A program made the translations under genes and the position numbers. Below are positions 11,689-25,200 of a DNA stretch of 64,000 bases, piece by piece. Origin of the DNA: Bugula neritina (taxonomy: Eukaryota > Bryozoa > Gymnolaemata > Cheilostomatida > Bugulidae); NCBI GenBank assembly GCA_964035545.1, contig OZ037765.1, positions 33,169,004 through 33,233,003 of the forward strand, written 5' to 3'. The notes under the pieces were generated by a model that was not told the DNA's origin, searched no databases, and saw only the letters and a list, made by a program, of their open reading frames with translations. Position 1 is the first letter of the stretch. Each line of letters opens with the position of its first letter.

Positions 11689-14600
11689 CGCCGCTTATCC
11701 TTCTAGAATAATCCGAGAAACATGCTCTTAGAGAGTGCAGAAGAAAGTAAAATATAATATACCATGCTTTTTTGAAAGAAAGCTTGAATACAGAAAAGTT
11801 CGCCACAATTTCGGTCAATATTGAATTAATCTATCAGCCAGTAGCCTCAACTCATCTTGAGACTCTTAGCCTATCTTGTCTATATAGTAACCTACTAATA
11901 CTTGATTATTTCTCACTGCCAATAATCACATCTAATATTAACACATCTCACATATAAAATCAATAAATTACCTCCCATAACAAGATTATGATAATTACAA
12001 ACCTTAATATAGCACACCTGTGAATATGACAGATTATATTTTCAATATAGCAATAAGATATGGCATATGACACTTCAATACCACAAACATTTGCACTATA
12101 GTATTGAGTTTGTACAGAATTACCTATTGTAAATAATTATATAACACACATGAGTAAATTTCTATTATCTTGTTTTACTTGGAATGTGCTGTCACAGCAG
12201 ACTAAGCATTTTATGTATTTCTTTATTATAAATTAATCATAAGAATAAAATCTAAGTTTCCAATGATCAAAAATTACTAATGCGATAAAGTTAGACACAC
12301 CAGAATGAGCAATTATGATGCATAATAGGAAGTTTTTTCCTACAACTAAGGCATACTTATAACATATTTATGAATGAGATCATTGTTTTCATAGTCAGGC
12401 ATATGATTATAGTCTCTGCTGCTGAAACATTTAGCCCAGTCACTCATACTAACATTCACTTTAATTTTCAGCAATAATAAAAGTAAATAAATAAAAGTCA
12501 CACTAAATTATATATCAATAATTTAGTGTGACTTTCCTTTTAAGATGTTAAAACAAAAGCAGAACAATAAACCTTGCAATTGTGAAAATTAAATTTTTAA
12601 ACCTAATGATCAAACCTATTAAATTCTATTGGGATAGTCAGAGTGATAGTGGATATATGTGATTCAACATTCGAATTTTCGAAACAAAAAATTGAAAATG
12701 AAAGTGAAAATCAAAATGTAATAAACATCAAAATTATTACTTCAAGAAACAGGAAACTCATAGCCATACTAATAGTAATAATAATACTAATAGCCATACG
12801 CATAGTTGTAGCAATACTAAGAATTATAGTAACGATTACTATTAGTTTTAGTATACTCACTATTTACTGAGTATTATTAAATAACTATTACTATTCTTTA
12901 TTAAATCAAATAACTATAAAGCTTAGGTATGAAGAAAAGTTTATACGGCGTAGCCCATACGCATAGCTGCATAAGCAAAGTTTAAGTCAAATTTTAGTGT
13001 TGAAAATAAAAATGTTGGAAAAATTTAATAAAAGTACTACTTAGTCTATTAGTATTAGTATCACTATTAGCATTACTATTAGACTTAGAAACTACTGACT
13101 AGAGTTTACTGAGTTAGTTACTCACTGCCTCTACTGAATAACTGTTATTCTTAGTCTTACAGTTATTGTTAATGTTATTCATACTGACTTAGATTTACTT
13201 TTAGTTTTACTGTTTCACTTACTCATTACTGTTACAGTTACACATACTCATACTCTGATACTGTGTTAGTGTTACTGATACCCATATTGTAAGTCACTAA
13301 GTGTTAGAACAAGATATTTTCTTTATCTTAATCATAATCATAATGAATATGAATATCAACATGAAAATATTATTATTATATTTATAATTATATTTATTGT
13401 TAAACTTAATTATAATAAAAATATCCATTTCTAATTCTACAACTAATTCACTCTCAGTCATACTGCATTAAAAAATAATATAAAATAAACCGTAAGAGTT
13501 TAAATTGGCTATACTACTCATCTACTGCTTACACGAACTGCCGCTTGCCAAACGAGTTGCGATGATCATTACGAACTATTGTTTACCATTAGTATTACGA
13601 CTACTATCTTTAGTCACAAGTTGTAGATAAATAATTGCTAGCGGAAACAAACTGACGAAACGCAGTAAAGGCGTGCCCAGCTGCGATTAGCCATTTAGCA
13701 CGTTACCACAACAACGAAATAAAATGCGTTTAACGTTGCCGCAGTGGCCTACATTGCGCGTGTACTTCAAAGGAAAGACAACCACACACTTTTGGCATTC
13801 ATTGCTTAACACTATCAACATAGCATTATTATTTAAGGTTATTATAACATTATTCAAATAAAATGCTTTATGGATAACCAGAAAAAGCAATGAGATAATC
13901 ATATGTCTCTTTAACTGGTTGGCACTAAAATATTACCATAAAGTTTTAAGTTCACCATGTATCATGTTATCATCATGCATTGTGGTTTAAAAGGCTCTAC
14001 AACTATAATTGTATATGCTGCTTCACAAAGAAACTTATGTAGAATTTACAATCTTTCTAAACACTTTTTGATTAGTTCTATTTAAAAAAAACCGTTTTTA
14101 CTGTTCTTACAAGTTACAATAGTGAGTAAAGGTAACCTGTGATAAATATACTTCACTGAAATCACAACAATAACAATTAAACTTTCAAATCAACTATATA
14201 CTCATTGGAATTGTTAAATATACAAGGAAAACTCACTTGAAATGCCTTTTTGCAAACATGTTAAAGCTGGAAGTACTATCTGAATGCTAGTCCAATAACT
14301 GGGTATCACTTTGAGTTAATTGCTATCACTCTGAGACCAGATGTATTCTAGCAGACGACTAGTATTGTTCAATAAGCCGACAGAGTTAACTCAACGTGTA
14401 GACTACACCTTCCACTCGTCAGCTGTGCTAGCAACTGATAACATGTATTGAAATGCACAGTTTGAAAAAGCCTTGTTGAATGAAGGTATATTGCTGTTTA
14501 GTTTATCACGTAACTTAAGCAAACAAAGACTCGGTATCTAAATAATCTCTATAGTTCTTGTTTAATTTGCTAAATAGGTACGCGAATATTGAATGATTGA

Positions 14601-15264
14601 TTGATTATCACAGCTTATAATTATAATTACATCATATAGAAATATAAATTAACAGAAATTAATGTGAAGCTAGGAGAGTTAGGTAATAGTGGTATATTTA
14701 GTAAGTTCAATATGAAAGCACATGAAAATTGATTGATTAAACAAACAGTAGATTTTCATTGTTAAATATAATCTAGCCCGGTATGCATATTTACTTAATC
14801 AAAGTCAAAATCGGTTCTTATTTGAACATCATACAGACTCGGTCTGGTGTTGAATACAATATATTTAACTCAATGATAAATTATCTGACCCATAATCAAA
14901 AAATAACAAAACATTGCTGGCTGTTTGAGGCCACAAAGACAACTGAACAGAATACAAGAGGCCAACATATAGAATTTACCTTAGTGATAAGTAAAGTGGG
15001 TAATTCCAATGCCCTTTTTATAATAAAAAGTAACTAAGGTTGTAAAAAGGCAAAAAATGCATGCTTTGGAGGAAATGTTAAAATGTATGAACACACCGGG
15101 TGATAGCATGCAGCTAGAAATAGTAACAGGATGTGAACAAATAGTAGAAAATATACCAGAATTCAGCAGTAGAACAGACTTTTACATTCAGTACTTGAAC
15201 ACAACATTAATTTGCATAAAAAGCACTTTGATAAGATGACAAAAAATTGAAGAAAAACAGTAAT
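11689..15264. other. Intergenic AT-rich region
   Basis: Lies between the start of the patatin-like gene and the 3' end of the large gene; both genes are minus-strand, so the patatin promoter should lie near 11700-12000. It holds low-complexity AT-rich stretches (TACTATTA-type words near 12740-13280), one 17-bp hairpin at 12494-12535, and no exon-like signal I could support. Confidence 0.6.
12494..12535. repeat. Perfect 17-bp inverted repeat
   Basis: AAAGTCACACTAAATTA at 12494-12510 pairs with TAATTTAGTGTGACTTT at 12519-12535, with an 8-base loop. It may be a relic of a small palindromic transposon or a structural element. Confidence 0.85.
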
Positions 15265-15270
15265 TTTATT
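15265..15270 (-). promoter_or_regulatory. Probable polyadenylation signal (AATAAA) of the large gene
   Basis: AATAAA on the minus strand about 390 bases downstream of the stop codon at 15658-15660. It is the first canonical signal seen after the stop. Confidence 0.5.
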
Positions 15271-15657
15271 CATATTTACCACAAACTTAAATATTATCTT
15301 GTTATAGTAAACAAAGAACAATGATGAGTCATGATATTAACACAGCAGTTTGAATATGACCAGATACTACATTTCATAGACACAGAGATATCACATTTTA
15401 TATCACACTTGAATCATAAACTATAACAAAAAATTGAAACTTGTAATACTGATACATGGAGAAAATATCATACAAGTTGCAATACTTGACAATATAAAGA
15501 GCAATTCAATAGATGACTGCTTCCATGATATATTTGGTATTAAAAATACACACTACTGTATAAAATGTCTAGTATTAACTACTTTATAGAAAATAATTAA
15601 AAACTTTTTGTTTGTAATGATGTCCTCTTTTGCAAAAAGAGAAACTTGAAAATAATT

Positions 15658-16209
15658 TCACAGTTCGTCTGTTTGTCGGTTGGTGTCGAGATGGAAAAGT
15701 GACGTCTTACGACGAATAGCTCTTCTCTTGCGCACAGAGTCTTTTGCAAGAGAGGAACGATTAAGTTGACCCTTTTTCATAAGAGAGTCATAAACACTTC
15801 GCCTCTTTCTTTTGTTATCTGGGTAAGTTAGTCTGAAACGACTGCGGTGGGCGGAGCTCTGTTGGGGAAAATAAAAAATGTATAGCCTACGATAAAGATA
15901 ATGAGTTACAGGAAAAATTGGCCATAAGATAAAATGGATTGCATAATTAAATGAGTTACATAGTGAAACAAGTCACACGATGAAACGAGTCACATGTGTT
16001 CAAGGAATTGTAATCTAGCATTTACTTACTTATATACATTAAAGATCAGTAAATACTTTTGTGGTGGGTGTATTAAATGCAGTAGGATTAAAAAGTGAAT
16101 CAGCTAAAATAGTTAAGGTTTTATATAATACATACTTTGATAAATTGGGGAGAGCCAAATAACACCCCTTCTAAATTCTTTAAATACCCCAAGTTGGTTA
16201 GACCTCCTT
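15658..16209 (-). other. Large gene exons 47-48: basic tail with two furin-type sites
   Basis: Exons: 16136-16209 and 15658-15858. The tail contains RKRR at residues 2928-2931 (within KRKRR) and again at 2954-2957, both matching the furin rule RX(K/R)R. They flank a 22-residue segment beginning SVYDSLMKK. The last four residues are TDEL. Confidence 0.8.
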
Positions 16210-19200
16210 CTGTAAAAAAAGTAAACATCATAGTCTCAGTACATTTTATTCTAAACAAAAGTTGAAAATGAATAAAAACTAAACATAATAAGAACATCAT
16301 TAGGTCACTGTTACAATGAGTATTACTATAATTAGCAAGTTAATGTCTTTATTTATATCAGCTGATCGCACTGCATGGCACGTAACAAATACTTACTAAC
16401 TTTAGGGTGAAGTACTAACTATAACATATAATTATATTGTACTTTATGCATTCACAACTTACAAACAGCCTTCTACTTTTCTAATAGAATGGTTTCAAAT
16501 TAAGCCAAATAACTATTCTTATAAAACCAATTTAAATATTGCATTGAATTTTATTTATTGCTTCATAAAAATTCATATTTATTTATAGTATTAATATTTA
16601 TTACAACTATTAGTTAAACATTAACTAAATTTGATACAAATGATCTGATTGGCTGATTATTTGAGTATAACCAAGTACCACAGCTAATAGAAATAATGTA
16701 ATCATAACAGTTGAAGCACAAGCTCGTTGGCATGACACAACGGTATGCTGCCTACCATAGTCGCTGTCATCATTCATGGAGTAGTAGACTTTGAGATGTT
16801 CTGTGGCAGCGCTATGAGTGTATGAGGGTTGCTGCCATATTGTGTCTAAGTCAGCGTCATCCACACTGATGTCATAGATCCGAACCTGTAGCAGCACACC
16901 AAATGTTGATGAAAACACAGCACAGCACAGCACACGGTGTTATAAAAACTACTTCATGATTTGGTAAAAGAAAATTGCAGATTTTAAAATTTCTTCAAGA
17001 AGAAAAGTAACACACCTTTCAAAATGTGTGACTAAAAATCTATATACATTATGTAATCAATATATCAATTTAAGAGATGTCAATCCAATAAACACAGAAA
17101 TTATGTTTCATGCTTCACAACATTTCATGAAAATTGCAACAATGATGGCTTTTTACCATCTCATATTTTTAGTATAAGCTCCGAGCACTACAAATTATTG
17201 ACCAAACAGAATTTCATGTATACTATATTAAGCAGCAAAAATCCAAGGGCTAAACTATAGCTATTGAGTTGTTTTCTCTATTCTTAAGACAGCACATACT
17301 TTGCTGTTGTCATGGAAACATAACAACACTAAATATCTACCAGCTCTTATAATTTAGATTACCTCATCAATGTAGCCTGAGAAATAAAAACTGCGAGATC
17401 TGCCCAGATAGAGAGAGCGGTCCTCCGTCCCATTCCAAGTGTATGGTTCAACATCCGATAGGCTCACTGTGTTGCTACCATTCAGCAACATTGTCAGTAC
17501 GTGATCTGTGGGACATATTATCTTTATAATACAGCTGTAGAAAGCTAATGCTTGGGAAACACATAAAATATGGTTGACTTGGGTTGATTTAGTTTTTAGA
17601 AGACAAATCTTGAAAAAACCAGCTTCTACTAAACACTAATAACTTATTCTGAGTGATGAACAAACAGCTGTGTGCATTTATTATGATTAGCCAACATCAC
17701 CTAATTTTCTAAAATTAATATATTTCTTTACTAACAATAATATATTATTTATGAATAATGTGATGAAAACAACTTATCTCGCTTAATATAGCATCATATT
17801 AAATCCCATAAAATATGCTTTGACGTATGTAACTTTTAAGGAGCATGCATATAAAATATTCCAGAATGCAGAGTTGCCTTCTCAGAGTAAGAGAAAGTAA
17901 CTACGAAAACACTATTATAAACCTTCAGCATCATATCTGTAGAGGACATGGTGCCAGCCATCTTTGTTGAGGGGACGACTCTGAATAAGCTGAAATACAT
18001 CATGTCTTCCAACTAAGTATCCACTACTGTTTACTGACAGGCAGATTAGCTCAGTTTCTGTACACAACAGCGGGTATTCAATGGCGGGGTAGTCCGTAAC
18101 GTATACCCACATGCTAACAGTGAAACTGCAACATAATAAAGCATAAATAGCTGTTACATGCTCTACTCTATAAACTTTGGCAGAAACGCAAACTCTTGGA
18201 GATTTGTGTTTTGTCTTTCTTCTTACATTAAAAACTTCAAACTAAAACTAAGTTGCTGTGGGGACAGCTCAAATAGCTGAGCTCAGTCTAAGTGTAATAA
18301 AATTAAAGCTAATGCAATTCAATAAATAGAATTGTAGACTCAGTACCTATAATTCACAACTCATGGTCACACAAATTTCTATGTATCACATTGGAGTCAG
18401 GTGTGATTTTCGTAGCTTATGTTCTATGCAGACATGCACGAAATTAATCTTGGTTTACCAACAAGAAGATTTACCAGACCAAAAATTAAAAATTTAAGCT
18501 AAGGAAATCTAGTCATTAAACTCGTAGTACTATTCTACATGAAATCAGGGTTCTAGAAAGTTCCGTGAGAAGCACCTTTCCAGGATGTCAATCTCGGACT
18601 CCTTGATGGATCCAACATAGACGTAGTCAGTCACTTTGTTCAGCTTCAGGGCGTAGTTTACTGTATTCATGCACTTCACCTTCAAGTTAGACCAGATTCC
18701 AAAGTCCTGTTTGAAAGTGAACAAACCCACCCGACCTCCACCAATAGTTGTATCATAAACATTGCCGCTATCAGTGATCAGTGTTTCTTGCTGTTTAATT
18801 ACCACCCTGAAACACCAACACATCAAAATATTTATGATATTATTTGTAATCATTACAAAATTTGATAAAATTTTACTAAAAATCTGTCAAGAATTAGTTG
18901 AATAGAAAAAGATCAACCACCAAAGTAATTTCTTTTCAATTCATTTCACAGATGGTCTAAATGCATGACAGTAGTGGACAGATCTCACTAGAAGTTGTAA
19001 AACTAAAACTACTTGTTTAAATATAATATAACTTGATAGTTAGTATTATTCTGGATTATAACATTATTGCCATTTAATACCGGATTATTATGCATACATA
19101 CCAGATTTTAGGTAAAATGGCACAAATGAAAAAGCAGGTAAAACACACTGATGTTAATGTTTCCCAAACCCCCTGCTTGAAACCCGAACCCTCAACCCTT

Positions 19201-22200
19201 AATTCCCAAACCTAAACTCCCCCTTCCGAACTCCCTAACCCTAATATTGGAAATGTGCCATTTTTATTTACTTTGCCATTTGCGCCATTATTACCTATGC
19301 AACGTTTACAGGACACCTACATACCAACTGCATCAGCCTAAAGCAATTTAGCAGTTGTCTTCCCACTAGTAAACAAAAAATTAGCCATTACATTAATATA
19401 TGTACTAGAATATTAGCATACTATAAACTTTAATAAAACCTTGTATTATCCAAACATGAAGTAAATGAATATACTTCAACACCTTTGATACATGTGCTGT
19501 CTCACCACACCTGCGGCACGACATAAAGGGGAGATTACTCTCTATACACTCACCTCAATAAATACCACAGAGCAAGACTATAACTACACACCTGATTAAT
19601 CCAATCTCAGGTCTGTGTTTAATATGAAACTTGTAGCTTGTTTTACACTCCCAATTTCTTAGCCAGCGATCATGATATAAGATACTAACGTGGTCGGTAT
19701 CCACACTGCTCCACACACCTGAGGCTAGGTCATAACCTGGATCCACAGCCGAGTTCACCAACTGAAGAACATTAGATTCACATACCATGACATCATCTCA
19801 AAAATATAATGTATGAGTCATGCAGAGTCAGTAAATGAGTCACATGAACTAATTTGAAGTTATTGAAAAACATTTCTTTCAGATGCTATCTGGACTAAAA
19901 GAAGTAAAGATTATTGCTTAGAAATAAAGAAAACTAGTATTTTGGTCAGTTTATGCTATTCTATGCTTTTACCATAACATCTTTGAGCTCTTAATAACAA
20001 TGATTAAGGTCCATTTTATGATATCTACTTTTGCAGGTATATTTATGGGGTAATTTTTAGCTGGAATCCCACAAACAATATGGCTGTCAAAAGTATTCAT
20101 TACTTCTATAAACAAATGTTTTCATTTAGCTTATAATCACTAGCTCACATTCAAGATAAAGTCATAACAATTCCAACTGTTAGATGTTATGTAATATACC
20201 TAGTAAGACACAGATTGCTGCAGATGCATATATAAGATAGTAGAAAGTACAATATTCTATATCCACCACCTTGATCTGCAACCCCTGTAGTCCAGGAGTG
20301 TAGTCAGGGGGATAGTTCCTGTGGTTATGCTTCCAAGTAGCCAAGTAGAACTTGCGGTTGCTCTGGTATCCAAACACAAAGCCCAGGTACCCGTCACAAG
20401 TGTCGGAGTTGGCAAATACCGTCCCCGTATAGTCCATAGCATCGTAGGATGTGTCACCTAAATACACATTGTATAGTAATATGCTTTGCATGGGAAAACA
20501 GTGAATTCATTATAAATATCATGAGATGACAAAGCTTAGAAAGCTCAAGTAGGTTTTCATTTAAAATAACACGAATCTGGGACCAAGCAATATAAATAAA
20601 TACTTATTAACTTTTCTCAGCTGATAATTTTTTCAATAGCTTACTAGTACCAGTTAAAACAACTAAAAACATGTTTTGTTAATATAACAAAAGCAAACAC
20701 GGCTCCTTATAAAACAGTCAATTCTCACTCACTCAACTGTTCCACTCACCAACCAAGATGGCGGGCATATCCGTCTGCATCAGTTGTCTGACTTCTCTGC
20801 CATCATGGAGGACAAGCCAGGCCGGATCTGGAGCATCTGCCAGACTGGGGTAGAGGTTAATGCTGGTGTGACTGGAGAGGTCAGTGGTAGTTATGAATGG
20901 GTTGGATGGACAGTGGTCATCCTTATCTATCACTCCGTCTGCATCATAGTCCAACTCACACTCATCTCCTATGTAGTCCTCTACATAATATACAGACACG
21001 TGTGTGCCTATCGCTCATTACTCAGACTATAAAACTATAGTCTGACTCATATTTCTATATACTAGTCCTATATAATACTGATTGTAGCATTTACCATCCA
21101 TGTCGCCTTGCGAGGGGTTCACCACATACGGGCAATTATCGTTGTCATTATCGATACCATCATTATCGATATCTGTATCACACCTGTCTCCGATATCATC
21201 CGAGTCGGTGTCGGCCTGTTCGCTGTTAGCTGTATACTCACAGTTATCCAGAGAGTCTTGTATCCCGTCCCCGTCCGCATCATCTGTGAACACAAGAACT
21301 CAGGTCAACACTGGCTTGTCTGTTGGCAGACATAGGATGCTAACAAGGAAACAGGGCATTGCAGGTGGGGCTTGTATATTCTTAGCAAGAACTTATGTTT
21401 ATAAAATGTCTGTTCATTTAGTCAATTTACAGCAGAATAAAGCAGTATCAGGTGAGTATAATTTACTGATAAGATTTTGGTTGAAGAAAAACAGACAAAA
21501 AAATTCTATTTTTGTAAAATCTAAGCAATAAAAGTAACTTGCCAATTAAACAAAAACCCCAAACTTTCAAATAACCAGCAGAACATAAACTCAACAACAA
21601 TGAGTAAATTGTCACATGGACATACAGACAGACAGAGAAACAGGCAGACAAACAGACAGAGACAAACAGACAGATATACAGACGAAGAGACAAACAGACA
21701 GACAGACCCACCGTCTTCACAGTCATCTCCGATGCCATCTTGGTCAGTGTCTGTCTGTCCTGGATTACTTATTGAAGGGCAGTTGTCGCAGACGTCACCC
21801 ACAGTATCACCGTCTGAGTCCTCTTGACCTGTGATAGGAGGACACGTAACCTATTAGATCAGTGTACATGTCTAACAGAATAGTCTGCATTATTCTATTT
21901 GAGTATGGATGGAAGATAGAAGTGAGGTGAAACTTGGAGTTATCTGACCAGAGTTGGAATGTAGAGGACAATTGTCTGCTGCACTGAGTAACCCGTCACC
22001 ATCTTCGTCTGCGTCACAAACATCACCTTCACCATTTCCGTCCGCGTCTTTCTGGTCTGTATTTGATTCGCTCACACAGTTATCACATTCATCTCCTGTA
22101 ATGAAGAGCTTTCACTATTTATACCCCATTTATATCTAGCAGTAAGTTATAAACTTATTGTTTAATAAATGCAAATATATGAAAAAAGTAAAGCATTTGA

Positions 22201-25200
22201 ATGCAGCTACTTTAAACACCATGACCATTTAAGTAGTAAAAAAATTCAAGTTCATCTTAAAAACAAATGCTTTTCCTTTATTTTCAAAAAATAAATTAAA
22301 ACTTTCTACTAAATTGAAAATAATAATTCCTCAAAAAGGCTAAAAATACACTAAATTTTGTAGCCAATTAACTTGAAAGGTTATTTATTTTTGAGAAAAT
22401 ACCATAAGTACTTCTAAAAAGTAATATCAAACTGAATATACCAGACAATTACCAATCATATCAGAGTCGCCATCACTTTGATCTCTGTTGTAGTCGTACT
22501 GACAGTTGTCCAACAGATCCAAGATGCCATCATTATCGTCATCGTCATCGCAGACGTCACCTATGACAGCAAACAACTGATGTAAACAGTAAACAGAACG
22601 GCGTGCGAACTCCATCTGATCATATTGAATACACTACCAATCCAGTCGCCATCGTTATCCTCCTGGCCAGAGTTTGGCACATGGGGGCAGTTGTCCTTAG
22701 AGCAAGTTTCCTCCTCACAAGACTGAGCCACCGTGGGTAAACCGTCCTGATCAGCGTCTTCTGCACATATGAAACCATTTCCTGCCCAGCCATTGATACA
22801 CTACAGCATAGTATACAGTGTAATACACACTACAGTACAGTATATAGTGTAATACACACTACAACACAGTATAATACACACTACAGTATATAATACACAC
22901 TAAAGTATATAATACATACTACAATACAGTATACAGTGTAATACACACTACAACACAGTATAATACACACTACAACACAGTATAATACACACTACAGTAT
23001 ATAATACATACTAAAGTATATAATACATACTACAATACAGTATACAGTGTAATACACACTACAACACAGTATATAATGAAATACACACTACAGTATACAG
23101 TGGAATATACACTACAGCATAATATACAGGGAAATACAAAAGTGGATAATTTCTAAGCTCACAACACCAGACTAGCAGATGACACTCAGGTAACTGATGA
23201 GTAATTTTCTTTTCTATTATATGTGAGTCACTATTTCTAAAATAAATTAATCAGTCTAATAAAGCAGATTTTTGAGCAGTTAACCGCAAATGATGTCAGC
23301 ATAAGACTTGCCGATGGAATCATTTAATTTAATCTACTTTCTATCTCTACTCACGGGACAAGTTTTACTGAAAATTATAAACCACATTCTTACCATGCCT
23401 CATGTTGCGCAGTTACAAATTACTATTACACTTGTATGATGCACTACTGTAATACCACACTCACTTCCCTTTGTATAATGTACCGCTGTAACACCACACT
23501 CACCTCACACTTGTAAGCCCCGGGACCAGTGAAAATACACTCGGCATACTCAGAGCATGTGTGACGGTGGACCGGGTGGTCAGATGTGCAGAAGTTGTTG
23601 GAGTAACACTCAAACTGACTGCTCCCCATGTACCCCTCCTTACAGAACCCACAGTGGTAGCTACCTGGAAGGAAACGAACAAATAAACACAGTATGGGAT
23701 GATATGCTCATGTCTTATGATCCATATGTCTATGTTACATGACAGCAGTATATAGGTCACAACTGTCACATGCCTATAGTGTTGACACAGTAAGAGTTGA
23801 TGTCACATCCACCATTGTCAGTGTCACACTCATTGAGGTCTTCGCAAGTCTGATACGGGAGCTCATCACGTTCCAAGTTGTAGAGCTCAAAGGTTCGATC
23901 AGTGTAGTTGTAGGCCCAGGCGTCCTCAAACGTCCCGACGTAGCCTAGAGGGCAGGCCAGGCATTGGAAGCCGGGGGCAGTGTTGATACACCTCTCTGAA
24001 TCGTAGCAGGGACTGTAGTCCACACACTAAAGGAAACAGAGAGAAACAAAATATAAAGTCAAGCGCTTACTGTTGCTTATGAAAAAATTAGCTTAAATAA
24101 TAATTAGCAAGCAAGATTGAACTAAGGTCAAAGCAAAAGAGGCATTAAAATGTATATATAATACAAACAGTATTAAAAATTTGTATAGTGCAACTTTTAA
24201 TTAAAAAGCTCTTTTCACAAATAGATGCATCATTCCATATGCTTTCCTGTTTACACTCATCTCATTGATCTCTACACTCACCCCACTGATCTCTACACTC
24301 ACCTCATCCACGTCTGCACATGTCTCTCCGTCTCCAGTGAAGCCTCTAGGACAGTTGCCACAGTCATAGGAGCCGCTGCCGGTGTTGGTGCAGACTGCTC
24401 CGTCATAACAAGGAGGGTCAGCGGCCATACATGGGCACTCGGAGTCGGCAGCACAACTGTTACACAGCCCTCCCTCCGTGGAGAAGGTGCTGGTAGAGCA
24501 GGGGAGACAGCGATCTCTACCTCCACTACTAGAGTATCCTGCAGGGCAGGGGAAACAACTCGGCTGTCCAGTCAGATTCTGGAACTGGCCAGGCTCGCAG
24601 GGCAGGCAGAATTCTGTAACAGATTACATCACATCCTGCGTGACTCTAAGAGATGTATAATCAAGGGTAACACAGCAAGTAAAAGATTTAATTTTTGCTT
24701 AGTTTTTAAAGCATTAAAATATCTTTACGAAACTATTGCAGCTAAGCACTGGACTTTCAACAGTTTAATGTCATCAGTTTATTGTCAACAGTTAAGTGTC
24801 ATCGGTTTAGTGTCAACAGTTTATTGTCAACAGTTAAGTGTCATTGGTTTAGTGTCAACAGTTTATTGTCAACAGTTAAGTGTCATCGGTTTAGTGTCAA
24901 CAGTTTAATGTCAGCAGTTTAATCTCAACAGTTTAATGTCAACAGGATATCAATATTACTACCAACTAAAATCAAAATTCAATTATTGAATTAAAGTTTC
25001 TGCGAGGCTAAAACAAAAAGTTTAAAATAAATTATCTAAAATAGTCATTATGTTTGAGACACGAGAGTTAAAGAGCAAGTGGAGACAACTCCCACCTTCA
25101 TAGCCGTCACTGTATGTACCGACGTTACACTCATACTTGACACCCCCTCTGCAGGCGTGACCAGGTTCGCACTGAATGCAATCTTCACAGTGAGAGGTGT

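Noticed and set aside
21100-21531. 143-residue plus-strand open frame
   Set aside because: Antisense of the thrombospondin type 3 exon at 21095-21283, whose Asp-rich repeats give a Ser-rich reverse frame.
24225-24908. 227-residue plus-strand open frame
   Set aside because: Antisense shadow of exon 32 continuing into an intronic tandem repeat; no domain.
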